A DNA stretch of 45,980 nucleotides from Actinomycetes bacterium (GTDB lineage Bacteria; Actinomycetota; Acidimicrobiia; Acidimicrobiales; Palsa-688). Numbering within the stretch: position 1 is the stretch's first letter; every line of letters starts with the position of its first letter. Below are positions 8,558 to 17,073 of this stretch, one piece after another. Below the pieces are notes generated by a model. It had not been told where the DNA came from. It ran no database searches and was given only the letters and a program-made list of their open reading frames with translations. The position numbers and the translations under genes were made by a program. The stretch is from the NCBI GenBank assembly GCA_021850325.1, contig JAJZMF010000019.1:1-45980 (forward strand), written 5' to 3'.

Positions 8558-9707
8558 CGAAAGTGAGGCTACACCCATGCGGCCGGGACGAAAACACATG
8601 ACGCCTGCATGCTGCGGGGGGCCATCGCTGGCCGCAATCACCGGGCGTAGTCAACCTGATGGCTTGAGAGGCTAGGGTTGCGCTGGCCAAGGAGGGTGGG
8701 TCGGGGTGAGCATACCGCCTCCCCACCGGTTCGACCGTGCCTGGGACGCAGGCGGCCAGCGACGACGAGGGCAGGCGCAGGTCGTGGACGGTACTGCGCT
8801 CTGCGCTTATACGTCACCGTGCCGTTCCGACCAGCGGATCGAGGGGGCTCTGGGGAGCCAGGCCGCTTAGCGCCGCCCACTAGAGGCGCCGGTCCGGGCT
8901 GCCACACCCGTAGCGCCCTCCAGGCGCTTCGACGTCCTCACTGCGGTTGGCCACGCCTGCGTGCTGACACCCGTCTACCTCCCCACCCTCACGACCAGGT
9001 ACGGTCGAGCAGACGAGTACGCCGACCTCAATGGCACGCCTATGAGCAGCCTGATCGGCTGGGCACCCCAGGACGACCCTTTTGCGACCTGCACTTACAC
9101 CTGGCCTTCGGTAACGGCCACTCGGTCGCCGGCTGGTGGATGTCCGCCTGGCGTGCCTGGCGTCACGTAGCTGGTGGTGCTCGCCCTCGTCTGAGCCACA
9201 ACATGCCGGCTCTCGGAGCCTCCCTCGCCGCAGCTCTCGCAGTCCCATTGGTAGTCGTGTCCATGCCACCCTTGGCCCTCTGCCAGGCTTGGGGCTCCCC
9301 TGCCCCACCGTGTGCTCTTGCTGGCCTCGTGACAGGAGCTGGTTCCCTCTCGGTCGGCAGGGCGCTCGTGGGTCGGCCTCACCGCTGGCACTATCTAGCG
9401 GCAGAGGCTGGCTGCGCCGTGGTGAGCACCGCCGCATACCAGCTCTCGGCGATGATGTGCTGACCTCTTCGCTGCCGCCCGGTTCGTGCCCCTCCCAACC
9501 CATGGTCACCGCAGCATTGGCACAGATGTCGCGGGGCCTCCGGGACCACCTCTCTGTCACCCAGAGCGCAACCCCCGCCACCGGTCCCGGGAGGTTCGTC
9601 GCGGACGACAGGCGGCTGGCGACCTACGCCCCAGCTGACAACGGACAAGAACAGGGACCGGACGAACGCTCGCCCGGAACACCGATGGGCCAGCCGGTAC
9701 GTAGCAC
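8558..9707. other. Gene-poor stretch with possible decayed coding remnants
   Basis: No intact gene is convincing here over about 1.15 kb. Two plus-strand stretches look once coding. Around 8920-9170 there is a frame with good third-position GC and a segment LTPVYLPTLTTRYGRADEYA. Around 9200-9463 another frame ends in a hydrophobic segment (GASLAAALAVPLVVVSMPP). They lie in different frames with no plausible joint start, as expected of a broken gene. The stretch also holds the upstream region of the minus-strand epimerase and the region after the ABC ATPase stop. I saw no clear terminator. Confidence 0.4.
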
Positions 9708-10901
9708 TCAGGCGTCGAAACCCCAGCTCCCACCGAGGGACACGATCCCGTCGGGCTCGGTCTGGCCCTTGCGGTCGACATCGAAGCGGGCCACGTTGCG
9801 CCGCACGTCGTAGGGGTGGGCCAGGGTGAAGTCGGTGACAGAGACCGTGAGGTCGTAGGTGCCGGGGAGCAGGGGCAGCCGGGGCAGCGACAGCTCAACG
9901 CGCCCGGTGCCGTCCAGCTTTTCCGGCACCAGGTCGGCCTCCCTGGTCGTCGGGGTGCTCACAACCAGGCCCTGGAGGGTCTGCACCGAGACGGAGAACA
10001 CGGGACGGGCCACCGGTTCGCTCGTGGCGTAGGAGAGCCGTACCCGCAGCGGCTCGCCGCTGCGGACCCGCGTCACCTCCCTCCCCTCCTCGTCCAGTAG
10101 TTCCACTCTCTCTATCCGCGCTTCCCCCGAGCCCCAACGGTCGCCCTTCTCGGTCGGCCGGTGCTCGTCCAGCACTATGGCGCCCGTATAGGCCTCGACC
10201 ACCGAGCGCGGGTCGCCGTCCGCCATCTTCTTGCCCCTCTGGAACCAGATGGCGTGGTCGCACATGTTGAGCACCGACTGCATGGAGTGCGAGACGATGA
10301 TCACGGTCTTGCCGTTGTACTTGAGGTCCGAGAAGCGCTCCAGGCACTTGCGCTGGAAGGCCTCGTCACCCACGGCCAGGACCTCGTCCACCAGCAGGAT
10401 GTCGGGCTCCACGTTGATGGCCACCGAGAAACCCAGGCGGACGTACATACCGGACGAGTAGTTCTTCACCGGCTCGTCGATGAACTGGCCGATCCCGGCG
10501 AAGTCGACGATGTCGTCGAAGCGGTCCTGGAGCTCCTTCTGCTTGAGGCCGAGGATGGCCCCGTTCAGGAAGACGTTCTCCCGGCCCGTCAGCTCGGGGT
10601 GGAACCCGGCTCCGAGCTCCAGCAGGGCGGACATCTTGCCCACGGTCGACACCGAGCCCTTGTCGGGCCTCAGGATACGGGCCAGGCACTTGAGCATGGT
10701 CGACTTGCCCGAGCCGTTGGCGCCCACCAGCCCGGTGGTCGAACCCTCGTGCACCTCCAGGCTCACGTCGTCCAGGGCCCAGAACTCGTCCATCTTGTTA
10801 CGCCCACCTCGCATGACGGCGGCTTTGATGGAGTTGTTCCTCTCGTGGTACAGGCGGAACTTCTTGGAGACGTGCTCCGCCGAGACCACAGGCACGGCCA
10901 C
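9708..10901 (-). CDS. wzt: ABC transporter ATPase for polysaccharide export, Wzt type with C-terminal sugar-binding domain
   Basis: A 397-residue ATPase that powers export of a lipid-linked polysaccharide across the membrane with the permease encoded just upstream. Walker A GANGSGKST is at 60-68, the signature YSSGM at 148-152, Walker B ILLVDE at 168-173 and the switch His at 205. Residues from about 245 to 397 are an added beta domain like Wzt-C, which in E. coli O9a Wzt recognises the capped end of the polymer. This suggests export is tied to a terminal modification; the fused methyltransferase at 1026-5006 could supply one (inference). The start is GTG at 10901, directly after the permease stop with no gap, so the two are translationally coupled. 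Confidence 0.92.
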   Translation of the reverse strand: MAVPVVSAEHVSKKFRLYHERNNSIKAAVMRGGRNKMDEFWALDDVSLEVHEGSTTGLVGANGSGKSTMLKCLARILRPDKGSVSTVGKMSALLELGAGFHPELTGRENVFLNGAILGLKQKELQDRFDDIVDFAGIGQFIDEPVKNYSSGMYVRLGFSVAINVEPDILLVDEVLAVGDEAFQRKCLERFSDLKYNGKTVIIVSHSMQSVLNMCDHAIWFQRGKKMADGDPRSVVEAYTGAIVLDEHRPTEKGDRWGSGEARIERVELLDEEGREVTRVRSGEPLRVRLSYATSEPVARPVFSVSVQTLQGLVVSTPTTREADLVPEKLDGTGRVELSLPRLPLLPGTYDLTVSVTDFTLAHPYDVRRNVARFDVDRKGQTEPDGIVSLGGSWGFDA

Positions 10902-12008
10902 CTACAGCTCCTCCGGCAACCGGGCCTCGTACCTGCGGAAGAGCCACAGGCCGACGACGAACACGGCGATCGCCCACGCCGCCAGGTAGGCGTAGTCACC
11001 CCAGGACACGATGGCGCCCACATAACCGTGGGTCAGCGGGCCCTGTGCCCCGGTCGAGGTTATGGGGTAGTAGGCGGTGTAGTGCTGACTGGACGGGAGC
11101 GCCCCGTCGTAGATGAGCGACTGGAACGAGAGCACGGCATCAGTCATCGGGTTGAGCTTGAACAGTGTGCCCAGGGAGAAGGTGTGCCCGAGCAGGTGCA
11201 CCAACCGCGGAGGCTGGAAGTTGCCGCCTCCGTCCAAGCCCCCGGCGACCAGGTACCAGGGGTAGGTGACCGGGGTGAGGAACATCCAGATGAAGAAGAG
11301 GATGTTCGAAAAGTGCATGATGTCGCGGTAGAAGACGTTGCCCAGGGAGAAGATGAGGGCCATGCCCAGGGCGGCGATCACCACCAGGGCGATCGTCACC
11401 AGGACCACTGGGAGGTAGACCAGGGCGCGCCAGTCCCCCACGGCGACGATCACCACCATGAGCAGGGACATCTCGATGAAGTGGGAGACGAGCTTGGACG
11501 CCACGGTCGCGCCCGGGATCAGTTCCCGGGGGAAGTAGGTCTTCTGGATGAGGTTCTGGTTGCCCAGCAGGGCGGTCATCGACTCCATGATGCTGCCCTG
11601 CCACATCGTCCACGGCAGCATCCCGCACAGGTACATGAGGGCATAGCTGTTGAGGACGCTGGGCACACCGAGGGGGGCCTTGATGCGGAAGAGCATCGAG
11701 AAGACGATGGTGTAGATGGCCATGTTGGCCAGGGGGTTGATCATGGACCAGCCCCAGCCGATGACCGAGCGCTTGTACTTGGAGCGCAGCTCGCGCAGGG
11801 TCAGGTTGATGAAGAGCTCCCGGTACTGGCCGTACTCGCGGAAGCTGAAGCGGGGCTTGGCCGTGTGGACCGTGGTCCGGCGCCGGCGGGACCGGCGACC
11901 GCCATTGTCGGTCCCCGCCGGCTCCCGGCCCTCGGCCCCGGTGGTGAGCGACGAGGGCTCGGCCGGCCAAGCCTGCAGGGCAGGGCTCTCGTCGGTGGCC
12001 CGGCTCAC
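10902..12008 (-). CDS. wzm: ABC-2 type polysaccharide export permease, Wzm type
   Basis: A 368-residue membrane permease of the ABC-2 family, partner of the ATPase downstream. A cytoplasmic N-terminus rich in Arg is followed by FSFREYGQYRELFINLTLRE, RSKYKRSVIGWGWSMINP and MAIYTIVFSML, characteristic of Wzm/TagG/RfbD permeases. About six membrane segments follow. The loop between the last segments is longer than usual. I chose GTG at 12008, which overlaps the upstream glycosyltransferase stop as GTGA, a typical coupled start; the open frame reaches 20 codons further up. Confidence 0.9.
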   Translation of the reverse strand: MSRATDESPALQAWPAEPSSLTTGAEGREPAGTDNGGRRSRRRRTTVHTAKPRFSFREYGQYRELFINLTLRELRSKYKRSVIGWGWSMINPLANMAIYTIVFSMLFRIKAPLGVPSVLNSYALMYLCGMLPWTMWQGSIMESMTALLGNQNLIQKTYFPRELIPGATVASKLVSHFIEMSLLMVVIVAVGDWRALVYLPVVLVTIALVVIAALGMALIFSLGNVFYRDIMHFSNILFFIWMFLTPVTYPWYLVAGGLDGGGNFQPPRLVHLLGHTFSLGTLFKLNPMTDAVLSFQSLIYDGALPSSQHYTAYYPITSTGAQGPLTHGYVGAIVSWGDYAYLAAWAIAVFVVGLWLFRRYEARLPEEL

Positions 12009-15000
12009 GGCTCCACCCGGAAGAGCAGGCGGTTGCGGTTGAGGTTGGGGTTGTAATAGGGGTCGCACGAGGAGCGTGGCCGCCAGCGGTCGTTGAACAG
12101 CGGGGCGTCGTGAGGGTCCTCGACGGTCCCCCTGGTCGACCCCTCGGCGTGGAACAGGGCGGCGTCCGGCTCGTAGACCACCTGGTAGCCGGCCTGGTGC
12201 AACCTCATGCAGTAGTCCACGTCGTTGTAAGCCACTCGGAGCCGTTCATCGTAGCCTCCCAGGCGGTTGAAGACCCCCGGCCGGGTCGCCATACAGGCGC
12301 CGGTGACCGCAGTCACGTCCCGGGGCAGGTCCCCCATGCGCCACCAGTTGCCCCACTCGATGGAGTTGGCATGGCCCCGCCACGCCCCGACCACGATCCC
12401 CTCGTGCTGGGCCCGGCCGTCAGGGAAGAGCAGGCGCGGCCCGACGGCCCCCACCTCGGGCCGCATGGCCTGCTCGATGAGGCGGTCCAACCAGTCGGTG
12501 GTGAGCACCACGGTGTCGTTGTTGAGGAACACCAGCAGGTCGCACTCCACCGCCGCCGCGGCCAGGTTGACCTGCCTGGAATAGTTGAACTGGTGCGGGT
12601 AGCGCACCACGCGGCCCGGCAGCACGGCCAGGTACTCCAGGGTCTCGGGGTCGTCGCTCTGGTTGTCCAGCACCACCAGCTCGTAGTTGTCGTAGACCGA
12701 CTTGGAGATGACGCTCTCGATGCAGCGGCCGAGCAGGTGGCGACCGTTGCGGGTGGGGATGACGATGCTCACCTTGGGCTCGCCCGAACGGCGGAAGCGC
12801 GTGCGGTGGACGTCGAACCACGCCCCCTCCTCGGTCCAGCCGCCGGTCTCCCCTGCCTCCTCGCGGCGGGCCAGGTAGTCGCCCAGTGCGCGCTGGGCGG
12901 CCAGCCACGCCCAGGGCTTGGCTTCGCCCGCCCGGGCCGCCGAAGCCTCGTGGATGCGCCAGCTGTACAGGCAGTCCGGGACATGGGCTATACGGTCGGT
13001 GGCATCCGCGGCCCGCAGCACCAGGTCGTAGTCCTGGCTCCCGTCGTACTCGCTGCGCAACCCGCCCAGCTGCTCGACCAACGAACGGCGCACCACCAGG
13101 AAGTGGCACACGTAGTTCTGCGAGAGCAGCAGGTCGGGGGACCAGTCGGGCTTCCAGCGGGCTTCGGTCAGCTTGCCGGCCGGGGTCAGCTTGTCCTCGT
13201 CGCTGTAGAGCATGTCCAGCCCGGGGTCGGCGTTGAGCCAGCGCACCACCTGGGAGAGGGCGTGGGGCTTGAGGACGTCGTCGTGGTCCAGGAAGCCCAC
13301 GAACTCCCCACTGGCCAGGCTCAGGGCGGCGTTGGTGGCAGCGGAGATCCCCGACCTCGTCTCCAGGTGGACGACCTTGACCCGGGCATCGCGCCGGGCC
13401 ACCTCCTCCAGGGCGGCCAGCGTCTCCTTGCGGGTGGACGCGTCGTCGGCCAGGCAGAGCTCGAAGTTGGGATAGGGCTGGTCCAGCACGGAGGTCACAG
13501 CCTCGGCCAGCATCCAGGCATCGGTGTCGCACACGGGCATGAGCACCGAGATGGTCGGCTGGTAGGGCGCCTGGGCAGCCTCGGCAGCGAGGGCCGCGAC
13601 CACCTCGGGGTTGCCCGGGCCCCGGCGGGCGTGCCAGAGCTCATATCGCTCGTCCTCGCTCAGGCTGTCGGGCACGAACACGGCCGGTGGGTCGGCCACG
13701 GCCGGGGGGCGCAGGGCGACCTGGACCTGGGGGCGCGCCGGCCGTGCGGACCAGCTCCGGCTGGGCCAGCGGGGTGCGCGGGGCACCTCCAGGCCCACCT
13801 CGGGGAGGGCGGCGGCGAGGGCAGCCCCCCGCGCCGATGCGGCCTCCGCCCAGCTGTCGGCCAACCGCTGGGCAGCGTCGTCCCAGGCCCTCTGGTCGGT
13901 GAGCAGGGCCCAGCCCCGGGAGGAGATGGCTGCCTCCCCGTTCAGGCAGCCCAGGTCGGCGAAGGCCTCGGCCGGGCCGGTGGCCAAGGCACCCTCGGGG
14001 CACAGCCACGGTACCCCTGCGGCCATGGCCGCCGGCACCCAGTTGTGGGCCGCCGTACCCCGGGCGGTCAGGCTCACGACCAACCGTGACCCGGCCAGTG
14101 CTGCGGCCAGGTCACCACCCGAAGGCACGACCTGGGCGCCGGCCCGCTCGGCCAGGGCAACCAGGCCCGGGGTCGGCCAGTCGGCGACCACCCGCACCGC
14201 CAGGCCCATGTCCCGGCGCCGCCAGGCAGGCACCAGGCGCTGGAGGACGGCGGCCGCCCCCTGCTCGGCGTCACCCAGGATGTCGAAGGCCTCCGTCGCA
14301 ACGACCGCCACGCCCGCGCGGTCGGCGAAGCCCTTACCCGCCACGGCATGGCCCACCGGCGGCCCGAGCACGCTGACCGGTACGGACGGGGCCAACCCGG
14401 CCAGCAGGCGGGCGTCGGTCCGTGAACTGCACCATGCGGCGTCAACGCCCTCCAGGTGGGCCAGCAACTGCGCCCCCAGCAGTTCCGCATAGGTGCCGGT
14501 GCCATCTTCGCCGGCCGTGGCGCCCGCCGTGGCCTGGGCGGCGCGCACCGGGAGCCGCTCGCTGTAGAGCACCCGCACCGCCTGGGGCTGGGTGGAACGC
14601 ACCACCCTCCAGAGCCTGGTCACAAGCCCGCTGTCGCTCACCACGACGTGCGAGTAGTGGTACCGGCGCCGCCCGCACCAGGTCAGCCAGTCGACGGGCC
14701 CGGCCACCACCTCGACACCCAGGTGCTGGTAGTGGACGGCGTAGCGGGCCACGCTGAAGCCGTCGTGACAGGCCAGGGTCACCTGTGCCCCCGGGCAGGC
14801 GGCGAGGGCCTCCACCAGGGAACGCAGGCCGTCGTGGCCTGCGCCCAGTCCCGGCAGCTCCGAGGTGACCACGAGCACCCTGGTGGGGCACATCTCGTCC
14901 CGCTGGGCCCAGGCCCTCGGGCCGGCACCCTGGGCCGCCCCGGCACCGTGCGCCACGGGGCCCGCCTCGGTGACCACACGCCACCAGGGCTCGAGGACTA

Positions 15001-15526
15001 CCCGTGCCCCCCGGCTCTGTACGTGGGCCAGGGCCCGTTCCAGCGTTGCCCCCGGCTCCTCGCCGAGGGGGCCGGCGGCCATCCCCTCCAGCGCCCCGGC
15101 CACCACTGCGGCCAGCCCGCCCGTTGTGCCGGCCACGTCGCGGCGGAAGGTCACCTCGCGAGCGCCTGGAGGCCTACCTGCGCCCCAGGCCGCCAGGTGG
15201 TCGCCCACCCGGCATGCGCCCGCTTCCGCCACCCGGCCGTGCCGGTCGACCAGCAGAGGCACGACGGCCCCTATGCCGAGGTCGGCACCGGCTGGGCGCA
15301 GTAGGTCCAGCAGCTGCTCGGCCGGCAGCGGGCGGCCGTCGGCCTCCCCCGCGCCCTGGGCCGTGAGCAGGCCGGCCCCGTCCAGCACGGCAACGGCATC
15401 GGCAGGGGCCTTGCGCAGCCAGCCGGCCAGGGCCTCGGACAGGGTGCGGCCCTCGCCGGGCCGGAGCAGGGCCACAGGGGGACCTCCCGGCCCCTTGGGC
15501 GGTTGAGGCCGAGCCGGTCTGGCCAT
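12005..15526 (-). CDS. Large glycosyltransferase with two GT2 domains and an N-terminal GT-B-like part
   Basis: A 1173-residue polysaccharide-synthesis enzyme. Residues 1 to about 600 are variable and Ala-rich; 215-560 look like a degenerate GT-B fold (RVLVVTSELPGLGAGHDGL, then VVSLTARGTAAHNWVPAAMAAG). The first GT2 domain starts near 658 (ISVLMPVCDTDAWML) with FLDHDDVL near 745 and EDKLTPAGKLTEARWKPDWSP after it. The second starts near 917 (PKVSIVIPTRNGRHLLGRC) with FLNNDTVV near 1000 and a YNDVDYCMRLHQAGYQVVYEP segment. Such tandem GT2 proteins polymerise alternating linkages in O-antigen synthesis. It sits directly before the exporter genes (4-base overlap with the permease) and 2 bases after the gene upstream. 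Confidence 0.9.
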   Translation of the reverse strand: MARPARPQPPKGPGGPPVALLRPGEGRTLSEALAGWLRKAPADAVAVLDGAGLLTAQGAGEADGRPLPAEQLLDLLRPAGADLGIGAVVPLLVDRHGRVAEAGACRVGDHLAAWGAGRPPGAREVTFRRDVAGTTGGLAAVVAGALEGMAAGPLGEEPGATLERALAHVQSRGARVVLEPWWRVVTEAGPVAHGAGAAQGAGPRAWAQRDEMCPTRVLVVTSELPGLGAGHDGLRSLVEALAACPGAQVTLACHDGFSVARYAVHYQHLGVEVVAGPVDWLTWCGRRRYHYSHVVVSDSGLVTRLWRVVRSTQPQAVRVLYSERLPVRAAQATAGATAGEDGTGTYAELLGAQLLAHLEGVDAAWCSSRTDARLLAGLAPSVPVSVLGPPVGHAVAGKGFADRAGVAVVATEAFDILGDAEQGAAAVLQRLVPAWRRRDMGLAVRVVADWPTPGLVALAERAGAQVVPSGGDLAAALAGSRLVVSLTARGTAAHNWVPAAMAAGVPWLCPEGALATGPAEAFADLGCLNGEAAISSRGWALLTDQRAWDDAAQRLADSWAEAASARGAALAAALPEVGLEVPRAPRWPSRSWSARPARPQVQVALRPPAVADPPAVFVPDSLSEDERYELWHARRGPGNPEVVAALAAEAAQAPYQPTISVLMPVCDTDAWMLAEAVTSVLDQPYPNFELCLADDASTRKETLAALEEVARRDARVKVVHLETRSGISAATNAALSLASGEFVGFLDHDDVLKPHALSQVVRWLNADPGLDMLYSDEDKLTPAGKLTEARWKPDWSPDLLLSQNYVCHFLVVRRSLVEQLGGLRSEYDGSQDYDLVLRAADATDRIAHVPDCLYSWRIHEASAARAGEAKPWAWLAAQRALGDYLARREEAGETGGWTEEGAWFDVHRTRFRRSGEPKVSIVIPTRNGRHLLGRCIESVISKSVYDNYELVVLDNQSDDPETLEYLAVLPGRVVRYPHQFNYSRQVNLAAAAVECDLLVFLNNDTVVLTTDWLDRLIEQAMRPEVGAVGPRLLFPDGRAQHEGIVVGAWRGHANSIEWGNWWRMGDLPRDVTAVTGACMATRPGVFNRLGGYDERLRVAYNDVDYCMRLHQAGYQVVYEPDAALFHAEGSTRGTVEDPHDAPLFNDRWRPRSSCDPYYNPNLNRNRLLFRVEP

Positions 15527-15528
15527 GT

Positions 15529-16953
15529 TCAGGGGGCGGGCCGGAAGAACCGGCCGTACAGCTCGCGGGCCGGGGTGAGGGCCCGCATGGCGAAGCTGGC
15601 GTGGATGGCCCTCAGCTCGGCCTGTTGGACCGCCGTCTCCTCCTGGAGGCGGCGCATCTCCCGCTCGGTCTCCTCCAGGCGCCGCCGGATGACGACGTCC
15701 TGGCCGTGGACCGCCTTGATGGCCGACTCGACCGAGGTGTCGGCTGCCTTCTCCAGCAGGGCGGCCCGCTCCCCGAAGCGCAGGCGCTCGTCCGCCAGTC
15801 GCGACCGGAGAGCCTCGTTCGCCGTCTCCAGCTCCCGCACCCGTTCCTCGAGGGCCACCTCAGCCGCCCGGCTGGGCGCTCCGACAGCCAGTTCGGCCAC
15901 AGCGAGCAGGCGCTCCGCCGCTTCGTCCATGCTCTGGTCCAATGTCGCCTCCAGGCGCCTCAGCCCCGGGGGCTCCCCCCGTCGGGCAAAAATACTGTCC
16001 ATCGTGGCCACCACCTCGGAAGCCGAGGTGGCGAGCGCGCTGGCGTCACCGGTCCAGGCAGCGAAGTCGCTGGGCGAGCTGCCCTCCTGGCCCAAGGCGA
16101 CGTGGGGGGTGCCCAGGGCCCACGCCATTGCCATGAACGACCCCGTGCGGGCCACCACGGCCCCGGCCCCGGCCACCGCGGCCGCCAGGTCCACCGGGTT
16201 GGTGACCCGGAGCACGGCCTGAGGCCGGCCGGGGTTGCCCTGCCAGTCCTCGGGCTGGAACCGGCCCTCCTCCACCTCTGAGCGCCGCTGCGCCAGCAAC
16301 TGCTCGACCGTCGGGTCGTCGCCGAGCGGGCCGGGCATGGCCACCACGACCTCGGCCGGCCGGCCCTCTCCCGCCCCGGCCCTGCGGGCCAGCTGGGCCA
16401 GAGCCAGGGCCAGGTCCTCCTGGTCCTCTGCCGGGGCACCGTCGGGGCCTTCGAGCACCCCCTCCTCCACGAGCACGTACCAGCGGGGCAGGCCTTCGAC
16501 GACCCGGAGGTACGCCAGGCGGGCATCGAGCAGCGCCCGAGGCAGATGGCGCGCCGCCAGCAGCGTCGGCTCGGGCACGCCGAAGGGGGCGCCCACGCTC
16601 AGGCGTTCGTCCTGGCCCCACTCCAGGCGGGGCGCCACTGCCACTGCCGACGCCCCGGCACCGCTCAGCCGCTCGGCGGCCTTGGGCCCGCCCGGCTCGG
16701 CACTGCCCGAGAGGACCATCACGTCGAGAGATGGCAGGGCCTGGACGCCCACTGCGGACCAGGGGTCACCCCCGAACCCGGCCATGGTGGCCGACGGCAC
16801 CCTCCCCCCGATCAGGACGGGCCGCAGCCCCGGGCAGCGGCAGGCCAGCTCGGCCCGCAGGAGGGAACCGCACAGAGCGTCCAGAGGACTGACCAGTTCC
16901 GGTTCGGCCCACCAGCCGACGCGCAGACCTGGGGGGAGGTCACCGAAGCCCAT
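15529..16953 (-). CDS. Polysaccharide pyruvyl transferase-like protein with C-terminal coiled coil
   Basis: A 474-residue protein. The first 340 residues carry a pattern seen in polysaccharide pyruvyl transferase relatives (GLRVGWWAEPELVSPLDALC near the start, later VVARTGSFMAMAWALGTPHV), but similarity is weak and I would not assign a reaction. From about 360 to 455 there is a long heptad-rich coiled coil with many Glu, Arg and Leu (VALEERVRELETANEALRSR and onwards). The end reads ARELYGRFFRPAP. It is the first gene of the minus-strand exporter unit and ends 2 bases before the large glycosyltransferase. The start is ATG 16953; a TTG three codons upstream is an alternative. Divergent from the plus-strand membrane gene. 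Confidence 0.6.
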   Translation of the reverse strand: MGFGDLPPGLRVGWWAEPELVSPLDALCGSLLRAELACRCPGLRPVLIGGRVPSATMAGFGGDPWSAVGVQALPSLDVMVLSGSAEPGGPKAAERLSGAGASAVAVAPRLEWGQDERLSVGAPFGVPEPTLLAARHLPRALLDARLAYLRVVEGLPRWYVLVEEGVLEGPDGAPAEDQEDLALALAQLARRAGAGEGRPAEVVVAMPGPLGDDPTVEQLLAQRRSEVEEGRFQPEDWQGNPGRPQAVLRVTNPVDLAAAVAGAGAVVARTGSFMAMAWALGTPHVALGQEGSSPSDFAAWTGDASALATSASEVVATMDSIFARRGEPPGLRRLEATLDQSMDEAAERLLAVAELAVGAPSRAAEVALEERVRELETANEALRSRLADERLRFGERAALLEKAADTSVESAIKAVHGQDVVIRRRLEETEREMRRLQEETAVQQAELRAIHASFAMRALTPARELYGRFFRPAP

Positions 16954-17073
16954 TGCGGGCAATCTACTACCCGCCTACGGCCGCCTCGGCCTCCCCCGTT
17001 CGCCAACCCTCCCCACCGAGCGCACCGAAGGGGTGGAGGCAGCTCTCTGCGACGGTGGCTACTGTCGTTACGG

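Noticed and set aside
10161-12056. Long open frame on the plus strand (631 codons) opposite the exporter genes
   Set aside because: It is rich in His, Gln, Glu and Asp as expected for the antisense of GC-rich genes. The opposite strand encodes clear Walker and permease motifs.
12110-14089. Long plus-strand frame (659 codons) opposite the large glycosyltransferase
   Set aside because: Antisense shadow; no family motifs, while the minus strand carries two complete GT2 domains.
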